Shown here one piece after another: positions 40,777 to 48,294 of a stretch of DNA of 64,000 nucleotides. How positions within the stretch are numbered: the first letter of the stretch is position 1; each line of letters opens with the position of its first letter. Made by a program: the position numbers and the translations under genes. The notes beneath the pieces were generated by a model. That model ran no database searches, was not told the DNA's origin, and worked only from the letters and a program-made list of their open reading frames with translations. Source of the DNA: Nitrosopumilaceae archaeon AB1(1) (GTDB lineage: Archaea > Thermoproteota > Nitrososphaeria > Nitrososphaerales > Nitrosopumilaceae); the NCBI GenBank assembly GCA_033471095.1, contig CP136752.1, forward strand, positions 1,277,775-1,341,774, given 5' to 3'.

Positions 40777-41015
40777 TTAGAATTCTTTTTTAATAATGTC
40801 TAGATCCTTTTTATTCAGTTTTATTGAGAAAACTGCAGCTTCTGGATGTAATGCACCTTTGGCCATAGGATGAAAAACTATTTTGACTTCGCTACCTTCT
40901 TTTGTGATGTTGACTGGACGATTTCCAATTATTTCTTTTACCACATATAATTATAAAACACATCATTAATAGAAGTTTTGATTTGTGGTTCTGTTACATC
41001 ATAGGGTGTTGCCAT
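40777..41015 (-). pseudogene. Frameshifted small gene upstream of dndB
   Basis: Starts ATG (MATPYDVTEPQIKTSINDVF) and stops early as YNYMW; the adjacent frame continues VKEIIGNRPVNITKEGSEV and KIVFHPMAKGALHPEAAVFS before a normal TAA. Removing two bases near 40945 restores a protein of about 79 aa. Function unknown. Alternatively the second part is a separate protein starting at GTG. Confidence 0.4.
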
Positions 41016-41052
41016 TATATATTTAACAATAATTCAGACATATTCACACCCT

Positions 41053-41337
41053 TCATAATTCTTCGATTTTCTTGTGATCAACTTTCAACCATTTTTTAAG
41101 TTCAGAGTGATTTTTTATACGATTTGCCAAATCAGAGTCCTTAACAAGTATTTCAAATATACTATACACACAATCACCATAATCAGGATCACCCCAAGAC
41201 AGACTACGTAATAATCGTGGGTGATTTTCAATATCAAAAATACAATTCATATCATAACCAAATTTTTTCCAATCGGCATAGCTAAAAGTAGCAGAAGCCC
41301 ACTCATATGCACCGTTAACTAAATCACTAAGTTTCAA
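41053..41337 (-). CDS. Hypothetical protein (94 aa)
   Basis: A compact, well-formed frame from ATG, rich in Trp/Tyr and acidic residues (AYEWASATFSYADWKKFGYD, LRSLSWGDPDYGD) and ending in a lysine-rich helix. No family was recognised. It is within the island, upstream of the dnd operon and on the same strand, and shows no sign of frameshift. Confidence 0.5.
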   Translation of the reverse strand: MKLSDLVNGAYEWASATFSYADWKKFGYDMNCIFDIENHPRLLRSLSWGDPDYGDCVYSIFEILVKDSDLANRIKNHSELKKWLKVDHKKIEEL

Positions 41338-41678
41338 TAATTTTTTCTTAACTAACCATCATAATTAGTTTTAGTGTAAACTCCATAGAGGTAAAATCAT
41401 ACATTATATGAATTTTATTTTCATAGTATACATTTAATCATTTAATCATTTATTCAGATCTTTATTTTTCATGGTAATATGCATGAGATAGTTTGCAAAT
41501 ACGAACTTCCATATTTTAAATACAATTTATTAATTTACTATGCATATGACTTCTGTAATTACAGATGTTTACTCAAAGTTGAAATTTAAGGTTAGGCAGA
41601 ATGGTGAGGACTTCCACAGAATGAGACTACTTAGATTATCATATTTATCTTGGATTGTGTTGGAGTCAAACTTTCTCT
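41338..41678. other. Mostly non-coding stretch in the island
   Basis: 341 bp. A 55-codon frame starts at ATG 41540 on the + strand (MHMTSVITDVYSKLKFKV) and runs 29 bp into the 3' end of the AlbA_2 gene; it is unrecognised and not convincing. The rest is AT-rich and may hold the promoter of the 94-aa gene (TATA-like runs near 41365-41400). Confidence 0.3.
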
Positions 41679-42713
41679 TTATTCAAAGTTTGGAAACCAA
41701 TCTTTGATGTATCTATATTGTTCTTCTACATCTAGACTTTCGGCTCTAGGAGTCGAGCTTCGTATATAAAATAATTTTCCTTTTGACGTGCTCAAATACA
41801 AGGGTTTGTTAGAAGGGAGAATCTGTATCAAACAAATAGTTTTATCGTTAATTTTACGAAAGTGTATCTTCATTTTTCGATCTAAAAATATTTTATCTTT
41901 AATGAAATTAGCAAATTGATCTCTCATATTATTTGCAAAGGAATCAGAATAATCAGTAAACCCTCCAAATTTAAGATCTTTTTCCAATCCACATATTATA
42001 CCTGAAGAATTTATACCAAGAAATAGAAAACCCCCATTGGAGTTACCAAATGCAGATATAGCTGTGGCCACAAACTTTATGGCAGATTTTTGCAAATTCT
42101 TTACAATTTCGAGATCTTTGTTTGATCCAGTTAAATAATTCTCTATCTGTAATTGATAATGATAAAATTCTTTAAACTCATGAATCTGATCTTCGGTTTT
42201 TGGTATTTCTTTTGTTTCTAGATCAATAAATTCATAATTTGATGTTGTCGTTGATTTTTTATTTTTATTAGTTTTTGATAATGTTTTAACTCTTCCAATT
42301 TCGCCGTTTTCAAGCATAACTTTTATTCCATGTGGATGGGTTTCAGAGGATGTCAAAAAATTTTTCACAGTTCCAATTGTGAGTTTTTCCGTTCCTTGAT
42401 TTTCTTTGGTTACAATTTCTACTTGCATACCAATTTTAATTTGGCTTTTTTTAGGAAAGTATTTGATTCTTGAATCATTTAATATGGCCCATATATATGA
42501 CGAACCACGTATTTCATTACTAATTTTTCCAGGACCACCAACTAAACCCATCTCAAACACTTTTTTAATTTGTGATTTTGGAATATTTTGATCTGTTCTG
42601 TTTGTTATTAAAGAGTTTTTTAAGATAGAGTATGTAAAATCAAGACCACTCTTAGTTTGAAAATGTTCTCTCTCATTTTGACAAATTCTGAGCCAACAAT
42701 GTTCAAATGACAT
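41679..42713 (-). CDS. AlbA_2/Schlafen-like domain protein with an N-terminal YwbE-like segment
   Basis: 344 aa. Residues about 90-145 (IGMQVEIVTKENQGTE, then LTIGTVKNFLTSSETHPHG and GEIGRVKTL) resemble the small DUF2196/YwbE fold. Residues about 175-335 form an AlbA_2 domain: HEFKEFYHYQ, AISAFGNSNGGFLFLGINSS, IHFRKINDKTICLIQIL and FYIRSSTPRAESL. AlbA_2 domains bind nucleic acids or nucleotides and occur in Schlafen-like and defence proteins. The N-terminal 80 residues are unrecognised. It lies upstream of dnd in the island on the same strand, but with its own promoter region. Confidence 0.65.
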   Translation of the reverse strand: MSFEHCWLRICQNEREHFQTKSGLDFTYSILKNSLITNRTDQNIPKSQIKKVFEMGLVGGPGKISNEIRGSSYIWAILNDSRIKYFPKKSQIKIGMQVEIVTKENQGTEKLTIGTVKNFLTSSETHPHGIKVMLENGEIGRVKTLSKTNKNKKSTTTSNYEFIDLETKEIPKTEDQIHEFKEFYHYQLQIENYLTGSNKDLEIVKNLQKSAIKFVATAISAFGNSNGGFLFLGINSSGIICGLEKDLKFGGFTDYSDSFANNMRDQFANFIKDKIFLDRKMKIHFRKINDKTICLIQILPSNKPLYLSTSKGKLFYIRSSTPRAESLDVEEQYRYIKDWFPNFE

Positions 42714-42774
42714 AGTTTTATCATATAGATTGCTGTTAGTAAATATTTCTAGTCATAACAAGGACACCACAAAT

Positions 42775-43061
42775 TTACTTGAGTTTGGCTAAGTTCTCAT
42801 TAATCTTTATTCTTCTTTTTGATAGATATTTTGTAGTATCCTTTGTGCTCATAAACTTTGTACAACTCAGGATATTTTCTACATAGTGTTTTGTCTGTTT
42901 GTCATATGTCTTGTCAAACTCATTTATTGCCTTGGACAGATTTTCTAAATTGATGTTTTCTAGATTATCTTTTTGACCTATGAAAAACTGATTTTGTCTG
43001 CCAAGATGTAAATATCATTTTCACCGTTTATTGTTTTATGATATATTCCCATACTATCCAT
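42775..43061 (-). pseudogene. Frameshifted hypothetical gene near the island right edge
   Basis: From ATG 43061 the frame reads MDSMGIYHKTINGENDIYIL and stops; the next frame continues FIGQKDNLENINLENLSKAI, then KTYDKQTKHYVENILS and STKDTTKYLSKRRIKINENL to a TAA at 42775. One shift near 42990 restores about 95 aa of charged helical protein. No family was recognised. Confidence 0.35.
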
Positions 43062-43189
43062 ACAGGGTAATGTTTAAATTAAAATATTTATCATGTTTGG
43101 ATGGTAATAATGATTCAAAATCACACCTTTAAAAAAAGTAAAAATACAAGAGCAACATAACAAATAAAGTCACCTAGAGGTACACGACA

Positions 43190-43518
43190 AACAAAGGAAT
43201 ACTTGCCGAAGATATAGTAAAAGAAATGCGTGAATCATTTACACGCTCTGAAGTACACATAGACTCGGAGAATGAACAAATCGACCCAATATTAGAGCAG
43301 AAAGAACAAGCACAACAAGTTATTGAAAACGCAACACCAGAAGAACCTGATACAATGCTAAAAGCACTCAGAGAGCAGAATACTGGTAAGATGCAAGTCA
43401 ACGCGTAGTAGATGACCAACAAGATGAACTACTTATCAATCAAGTTTGGGAATTTGTAGGAATATTTGTAAATGGTAAAGATGTACTACGACATCCAGTT
43501 AGAACAAAACAGATGTAA
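43190..43518 (+). pseudogene. Frameshifted hypothetical gene next to the tRNA
   Basis: The frame NKGILAEDIVKEMRESFTRS continues through a Glu/Gln-rich helix to LREQNTGKMQVNA and stops at 43408. An overlapping frame then reads RVVDDQQDELLINQVWEFVG and FVNGKDVLRHPVRTKQM to a TAA. It looks like the 3' part of one small gene with a shift near 43400; no start upstream of the internal ATG at 43226 is clear. It has no recognised function and no resemblance to an integrase. Confidence 0.35.
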
Positions 43519-43566
43519 TGTGTTTACAAGTTTAATCTAAACTTTGAGTGGACTCAAACCCATAGT

Positions 43567-43589
43567 TAAAACGGGCCCGACCGGATTCG
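43567..43589. repeat. Right attachment-site-like repeat (3' end of tRNA-Arg)
   Basis: Identical to 27232-27254. Positions 43572-43589 are the last 18 nt of the tRNA; 43567-43571 are the adjacent flank. Its position at the tRNA 3' end, with the island on the 3' side, is the usual geometry for integrase-mediated insertion. Confidence 0.85.
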
Positions 43590-43646
43590 AACCGGTGACC
43601 TAACGCTCCGCAAGCGTTCGCACTATCCATGCTGTGCAACGAGTCC
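43572..43646 (-). tRNA. tRNA-Arg (anticodon GCG)
   Basis: The reverse complement folds as a cloverleaf: acceptor GGACTCG with CGGGCCC (one A-C mismatch at 3:70 and one G-U), D stem GCAC/GTGC, anticodon stem AACGC/GCGTT with loop TTGCGGA (anticodon GCG, reading CGC and CGU), five-base variable loop, T arm ACCGG-TTCGAAT-CCGGT and discriminator G. No CCA is encoded and no intron is seen. The A-C mismatch in the acceptor stem is unusual and should be checked against relatives. Confidence 0.9.
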
Positions 43647-43698
43647 AAAAAGACATGATTATAAATTTTTAAAAGTGTTTACAAGGGAATTATAAAGA

Positions 43699-44391
43699 TT
43701 ATTTTTCACGAGTAAATAAGAAATAGCCAACAAGACCACCAAGTACACCTCCAGTGATTGGTGCAAGCCAATACATCCACTGATACTCCCATAGACCAGA
43801 TATCAGTGCAGGTCCGAAAGAGCGTGCAGGGTTTACAGAAGCCCCAGTTAGAGGAACGCCTATTAAATGAACAGCCAATACAGCAGCACCAATGGCAAAA
43901 CCTGCCCAACCAGGTGTGGCTTTTTTATGTACGACCACCATGAATATGGTCAATACTAGAAAGAAGGTCAGAATAATCTCTACAGCAATTCCTGCCAACA
44001 CACTTTTATTAATTAAATCACTTGGACCACCATGAATTCCATATCCAACATCTTTGGCAAAGTCTGGCAGTATAGCTGCAATTGCCGCAGCTCCAAATGT
44101 GGCTCCTGCTAATTGTGCACCAATATATCCAATAGCATCTTTAACACTTATTTTTCTTGCAATAAGCATTGGAATAGTAACAGCAGGATTGATGTGAGCT
44201 CCAGATATGTGTCCAAATGCATATACCATAACAGCAACTATACCTCCATGAGCAAGTGCAATAAATAATATAGATTCAATTGTTAATCCTAGAGCATATA
44301 CGCCAACAGATAACACAACGGAAGCAATTCCAAAGAATGCAAGACCGAATGTCACTATAAATTCAGCTAGCCACGCTCGTAAATTCACCAT
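43699..44391 (-). CDS. MIP-family channel (aquaporin/glycerol facilitator)
   Basis: 230 aa from ATG at 44391; a TTG 12 bp upstream is less likely. Two NPA half-helix signatures are present, GAHINPAVT and GASVNPARSFGPAL, with six hydrophobic membrane segments. The Arg following the second NPA is the selectivity-filter Arg. The first half carries FGHISGAH, as in aquaporins. It passively conducts water or small neutral solutes; ammonia or urea has been proposed for some archaeal homologues but cannot be decided here. It lies about 50 bp from the tRNA on the same strand, with TATA-like sequence upstream of the start. Confidence 0.9.
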   Translation of the reverse strand: MVNLRAWLAEFIVTFGLAFFGIASVVLSVGVYALGLTIESILFIALAHGGIVAVMVYAFGHISGAHINPAVTIPMLIARKISVKDAIGYIGAQLAGATFGAAAIAAILPDFAKDVGYGIHGGPSDLINKSVLAGIAVEIILTFFLVLTIFMVVVHKKATPGWAGFAIGAAVLAVHLIGVPLTGASVNPARSFGPALISGLWEYQWMYWLAPITGGVLGGLVGYFLFTREK

Positions 44392-44461
44392 TATATAATT
44401 CAAAAATAGTCACAATATAAACTAACATTATATTAATTATACCCCAATCATATTACTAATC

Positions 44462-44938
44462 ATGCTTAAAGAGGGAGATAAAATTCCAAAGTTCAAACTA
44501 AAGAACGCAGATGATAAAATTATATCCTCAGAAGATTACATGGGGAAAAGACTTGTCATTTATTTTTACCCCAAAGATTTTACCCCTGGATGTACAAAGG
44601 AGGCAGATGGATTCTCATCTAAATATCCAGAATTTGAAAAATTAAATGTTGACATCATAGGGGTGAGCAAAGATAGTGCCAGTATGCATAAAAAATTCTC
44701 AGATAAAAAGAATATACCATATACACTGCTCTCAGATCCTGATGCGACTCTCGCAAAGAGTTTTGGGGTATGGGGTAAAAAGAAATTCATGGGAGTCGAA
44801 TACACAGGTATGATGCGAACAACATTTCTAATAGCCGAGGACGGACTAATATTCAAAGCATACCCAAAGGTAAAAGTATCAGAACACATAGAGCAGGTGT
44901 TAAATGAATGGAAAATAAAAAAAATAGTAAAAATCTAG
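44462..44938 (+). CDS. bcp: Peroxiredoxin (Bcp/PrxQ family)
   Basis: 158 aa thiol peroxidase. The peroxidatic Cys44 is in FYPKDFTPGCTKEADGF. PrxQ enzymes often have a resolving Cys five residues later; here that position is Asp and no other Cys exists, so it is a one-cysteine type needing an external thiol. DIIGVSKDSASMHKKF and MRTTFLIAEDG complete the fold. A TATA-like ATTATATTAATTAT lies about 25 bp upstream of the ATG. It ends 4 bp into the convergent proline-rich protein gene. Confidence 0.92.
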   Translation: MLKEGDKIPKFKLKNADDKIISSEDYMGKRLVIYFYPKDFTPGCTKEADGFSSKYPEFEKLNVDIIGVSKDSASMHKKFSDKKNIPYTLLSDPDATLAKSFGVWGKKKFMGVEYTGMMRTTFLIAEDGLIFKAYPKVKVSEHIEQVLNEWKIKKIVKI

Positions 44939-45810
44939 AAACCTTTTGGAAGTGTACCGCGTTTAGCTTTTGGTGGTGGCATTTCTTGTACTTGTGTTTG
45001 AGCATCGCCTTCTGGAATTGTTATATTATAACCATTGAAGTTTTTACCAACTGGATGAAACGCCATACGTTGTCGTGTTGCAAAGTATTGATTTGATGCA
45101 GCTGTAAAACCTGTAACATTGACTTTTTGCATATTCCAATCACCAGATTTGGATGTACCACGTAGTGCATGTCGGTTTGCCCATGCTCGATTATTTTCTG
45201 GTACATATCCAGTAGTATGTTTTTTATACTCATTCCAATCTTTCATTGGAACATTTTTCCATGCATCTTGTTGTGAACCAAGATTAGATGTGGTATTTTC
45301 ATCAGAAAGTTTAGGTTTGGTTTCTGCTGGAGGTGGAGTCATACCTTTTGGTAATGTACCTTTTGGCAGTGTACCTTTAGTTTCTGCTGGAGGTGGAGGT
45401 GCAGGTTTTGATGCAGTCATACCTTTTGGTAATGTACCTTTAGGCAGTGTAGGTTTAGTTTCTGCTGGAGGTGGAGGTGCAGGTTTTGATGCAGTAGTAC
45501 CTTTTGGTAATGTACCTTTTGGCAGTGTACCTTTAGTTTCTGCTGGAGGTGAAGGTGTAGGTTTTGATGCAGTAGTACCTTTTGGTAATGTGCCTTTTGG
45601 CAGTGTACCTTTAGTTTCTGCTGGAGGTGGAGGTGCAGGTTTTGATGCAGTCATACCTTTTGGTAATGTACCTTTAGGTTTTGCCGCAGATGTTGTAGTT
45701 TGTGTACCGATTTTCTCATCAAGTTCACTAGTTAATTTTGCCAACTGGGCTTCAAGATTTGCAAGTTTTTTTTCCAAATCTTTCTTTGTCGTCGCTTTTT
45801 TTGTAGCCAT
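44935..45810 (-). CDS. Repeat protein with coiled coil and KGTLPKG/Pro-rich repeats
   Basis: 291 aa, unrecognised. The N-terminus is a short coiled coil (KKDLEKKLANLEAQLAKLTS) after a lysine-rich start. Residues about 50-160 are imperfect repeats of KGTLPKGT plus ASKPAPPPPAET. The C-terminal domain (DAWKNVPMKDWNEYKKHTTG, FAASNQY-like stretches, ATRQRMAFHPVGKNFNGYN) is globular looking, and the final residues repeat KRGTLPKGF. No signal peptide is present, so it is probably cytosolic. The modular layout suggests an oligomeric scaffold or nucleoid protein; function unknown. Confidence 0.7.
   Translation of the reverse strand: MATKKATTKKDLEKKLANLEAQLAKLTSELDEKIGTQTTTSAAKPKGTLPKGMTASKPAPPPPAETKGTLPKGTLPKGTTASKPTPSPPAETKGTLPKGTLPKGTTASKPAPPPPAETKPTLPKGTLPKGMTASKPAPPPPAETKGTLPKGTLPKGMTPPPAETKPKLSDENTTSNLGSQQDAWKNVPMKDWNEYKKHTTGYVPENNRAWANRHALRGTSKSGDWNMQKVNVTGFTAASNQYFATRQRMAFHPVGKNFNGYNITIPEGDAQTQVQEMPPPKAKRGTLPKGF
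45335..45685 (-). repeat. Tandem repeats encoding KGTLPKGT-(M/T)TASKPxPPPPAET
   Basis: Four to five imperfect copies of a roughly 84-bp unit within the preceding gene, each encoding one or two TLPKG motifs followed by a Pro-rich linker. High identity between units suggests recent expansion. Confidence 0.7.
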
Positions 45811-46135
45811 ATATCTTTTCTAAAAACTAGTTATTTATTAGATTTTGGTTTACAGGGCAATATTATCAACAAATTTGAGGAAAAACGTGTCAAATTACCC
45901 ATCGAATACACATATTATCATCATTTTATTATATAAATCAGATTATTCTGATCATATGTTTATAATTAATAAGTAAAAAACACACATCACAATCAGGTAT
46001 AGTGAGAAAAATTTACAAGAAAAATAATACTCATCTAGTCATACTTTGAGTTTTGTTAAATCACCCCCCATGTAATAATATAATCACTAGTAGATACAAG
46101 ATAATGTTATAAGATAGACAATAAGACTCAATGTT
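45811..46135. other. Divergent intergenic region
   Basis: 325 bp between divergent genes, rich in A/T, and expected to hold promoters for both. I see no convincing small gene or RNA. Confidence 0.4.
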
Positions 46136-46510
46136 ATGGATGATTTTGAAAAAGAATACCCAGATTTTGATTGGAAGAACATACCTGCATACAAACACCC
46201 ATTAGGAAAAAACTGTCCATGTCCAAAACACGAATACGTCAGAGAGCAGATTAATTTTGCAAAACAAATGGGAAGTGAGGGTAATGATGCACGAGTTACA
46301 TTAAAATTTTGTCCAGATCACTATCGTGTATACATGGAAGAAGTCATTCCAAGTATGCCTTTAAAATATAAAATTCTTACAAAAATTGCTTTGAAGATTG
46401 GAGCCATACGGATTGAACATTTAACATATATGCAATCAGAGATTTGTTTTTACTGCAAATTTGGATCGGGTGGTTTTGATCGTAAAACAGAACTGCCACC
46501 AATTGAATAA
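46136..46510 (+). CDS. Conserved-looking small protein with Cys/His clusters (124 aa)
   Basis: The frame starts MDDFEKEYPDFDWKNIP. Cysteines and histidines are grouped as KNCPCPKHEY, KFCPDHYRVY and EICFYCKFG, consistent with one or two metal sites, probably zinc. Aromatic and charged residues dominate the rest, and no membrane segment is present. I do not recognise the family; it could be a lineage-specific protein. It is convergent with the zinc-finger gene that follows by 1 bp. Confidence 0.6.
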   Translation: MDDFEKEYPDFDWKNIPAYKHPLGKNCPCPKHEYVREQINFAKQMGSEGNDARVTLKFCPDHYRVYMEEVIPSMPLKYKILTKIALKIGAIRIEHLTYMQSEICFYCKFGSGGFDRKTELPPIE

Positions 46511-46511
46511 A

Positions 46512-46742
46512 TCACATAGGATCTATAGTAAGTGATGGTCTATTGGTAGTATCATGATGACATGTTTTTTTACACAAAGGACAACGCTTCCTGTCTAAAA
46601 GAATACACTGACACGTATGATTAAGCATGTATTGTTCGGCAGCCTTTGTATACTCACCAGTCTCATTACAAAAAGTACAAGGTGTGTTAATTAGTAAAAT
46701 TACACCCTTGCCATCACAAATTGGGCATGTCTCATCAGCCAC
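46512..46742 (-). CDS. Small zinc-finger protein (DnaJ-type CxxCxGxG)
   Basis: 76 aa containing CPICDGKG, CTFCNETGEY, HTCQC and CPLCKKTCHH. The first two pairs resemble the CxxCxGxG zinc motif of the DnaJ central domain, and the later pair forms a probable second site. There is no J-domain. Likely a protein- or RNA-interaction module; role unknown. Convergent with the 124-aa gene. Confidence 0.6.
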   Translation of the reverse strand: MADETCPICDGKGVILLINTPCTFCNETGEYTKAAEQYMLNHTCQCILLDRKRCPLCKKTCHHDTTNRPSLTIDPM

Positions 46743-46834
46743 GATAAATCACAATTAATACTACTTATAGAGTTTTAAATAATTATTCACGAATTATAGT
46801 TAGGCTTATACTTGAAATAAATTGTTAATATCTC

Positions 46835-48280
46835 ATGACAATAGTGGATTTACACCAATTCATTAAAAAACTCGAAGAGAATAATGAAATTAAAAAAATT
46901 TCAACTCAAGTAGATACAGATTTAGAGATTGCAGAGATTTTACGCAGGGTAGTTTATCAAAACGGTCCTGCCATATTATTTGAGAACGTCAAGGGATATG
47001 ATATGCCAGTTTTGGGTAATGTATTCGGATCCATGAGACGTCTTGAGATTGGACTTGAGACTAGTGACTTTACAGAGATTGGAAATAGAATAGCAGATAT
47101 GACTAGAATGGACATGCCTACAAATCTATTAGACAAAATTAAAAAACTGCCAGAGCTATCCAAAATGACAGAATCATTTCCAAAATCAGTGAATAGTGGC
47201 CCAGTAACAGAAGAGATTATTAAGAATCCAACATTCAGCTCTATGCCTATTATAAAATCATGGCCAGAGGATGCAGGAAAATTCATAACGTTTGGTCTTG
47301 TGGCCACAAAACATCCTGAGACAGGGGTTCGAAATCTTGGAGTGTACAGAATTCAGATCATTAATGACACACAAGCATTGATGCATTGGCAGAAACACAA
47401 ACGCGGTGCACTACATCATGATTTGATAAAGGACAAGGGTGGAAAGATAGAGGCAGCCATAATTATTGGGGGTGAGCCGGCGACAATATTTTCAGGAGTA
47501 GCACCAGTGCCAGAAGGATTGGACAAGTATCTGTTTGCAGGAATTGTTCAGAGAACAGGAATCAAGACAGTAAAGTGCAAGACAATTAATCTAGATGTTC
47601 CAGCAAATGCTGAGATTGTAATTGAGGGGCATGTAGATCCTAATGATTTACAAGATGAAGGTCCATTCGGAGATCATACAGGATATTATACACCTAAAGA
47701 ACCATTTCCCACATTTACCATAACAGGAATGATGCAACGTAAAAAACCAATATATCATACCACAGTTGTAGGAAAACCAATTCTAGAAGATGCATTTATT
47801 GGCAAAGTAATAGAGAGATCATTTCTTCCATTAATCAAAATGTTTCATCCCGAAGTAGTAGATTATTCAATGCCGCCGGCAGGTTGGTTCCAAGGTATGG
47901 CCATCATATCGATAAAAAAAAGATATCCAGGACAGGCAAAAAAAGTAATGATGGGATTATGGGGTATGGGACAATTAGCATTAACAAAAATGTTTGTAGT
48001 AGTTGATGACAGTGTAAATGTACACGATATCAATGATGTCATATGGGCAATTACAACACGTTGTGATGCTGCAAGAGATGTCATAATTATTGATAATACA
48101 CCAACAGATACACTAGATCCTGCATCACCACGGGTAAATCACGGCTCAAAACTTGGAATCGATGCAACACAAAAGACATCTGAGGAAGGCATGCAAAGAG
48201 AGATACAAAAAGAAGTCGAAATAGATGAGAAAACAAAAAAACTAGTGGATTCTAGATGGTCAGAGTATAACATATCATAA
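46835..48280 (+). CDS. UbiD family decarboxylase
   Basis: 481 aa, normal UbiD length. FLNVKG-like ILFENVKGYDMPVLGN at about 48-63 and the block EIVIEGHVDPNDLQDEGPFGDHTGYYTP, carrying the conserved Glu/Asp near the active site, identify the family. These enzymes use prenylated FMN to decarboxylate aromatic or unsaturated acids; in menaquinone and ubiquinone pathways they act on the aromatic ring carboxylate. A UbiX partner is not in the window. The adjacent convergent MqnC-like gene supports a role in futalosine-type menaquinone synthesis. Confidence 0.88.
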   Translation: MTIVDLHQFIKKLEENNEIKKISTQVDTDLEIAEILRRVVYQNGPAILFENVKGYDMPVLGNVFGSMRRLEIGLETSDFTEIGNRIADMTRMDMPTNLLDKIKKLPELSKMTESFPKSVNSGPVTEEIIKNPTFSSMPIIKSWPEDAGKFITFGLVATKHPETGVRNLGVYRIQIINDTQALMHWQKHKRGALHHDLIKDKGGKIEAAIIIGGEPATIFSGVAPVPEGLDKYLFAGIVQRTGIKTVKCKTINLDVPANAEIVIEGHVDPNDLQDEGPFGDHTGYYTPKEPFPTFTITGMMQRKKPIYHTTVVGKPILEDAFIGKVIERSFLPLIKMFHPEVVDYSMPPAGWFQGMAIISIKKRYPGQAKKVMMGLWGMGQLALTKMFVVVDDSVNVHDINDVIWAITTRCDAARDVIIIDNTPTDTLDPASPRVNHGSKLGIDATQKTSEEGMQREIQKEVEIDEKTKKLVDSRWSEYNIS

Positions 48281-48294
48281 ATGACAAGTCTAAA

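Larger units (their letters stand above)
27232..43589. mobile_element. tRNA-Arg-flanked genomic island carrying a Dnd phosphorothioation system
   Basis: About 16.3 kb bounded by a 23-bp exact direct repeat, one copy being the 3' end of tRNA-Arg. The content is defence-like and unlike the housekeeping genes on either side: dndB, C, D, E, A, GHKL ATPase, SF2 helicase, PLD-like and HNH proteins, an AlbA_2 protein and decayed fragments. No tyrosine recombinase was found, so it is probably an immobilised or trans-mobilised island. The edges contain the highest density of broken genes. Confidence 0.75.

Noticed and set aside
27255-43560. An integrase gene for the island
   Set aside because: No frame, intact or broken, showed the R-H-R-Y pattern of tyrosine recombinases or a serine recombinase.
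45119-45823. Plus-strand 234-codon frame opposite the Pro-rich repeat gene
   Set aside because: A shadow of the repeat; the minus strand has a good ATG start, a coiled coil and a globular C-terminus.
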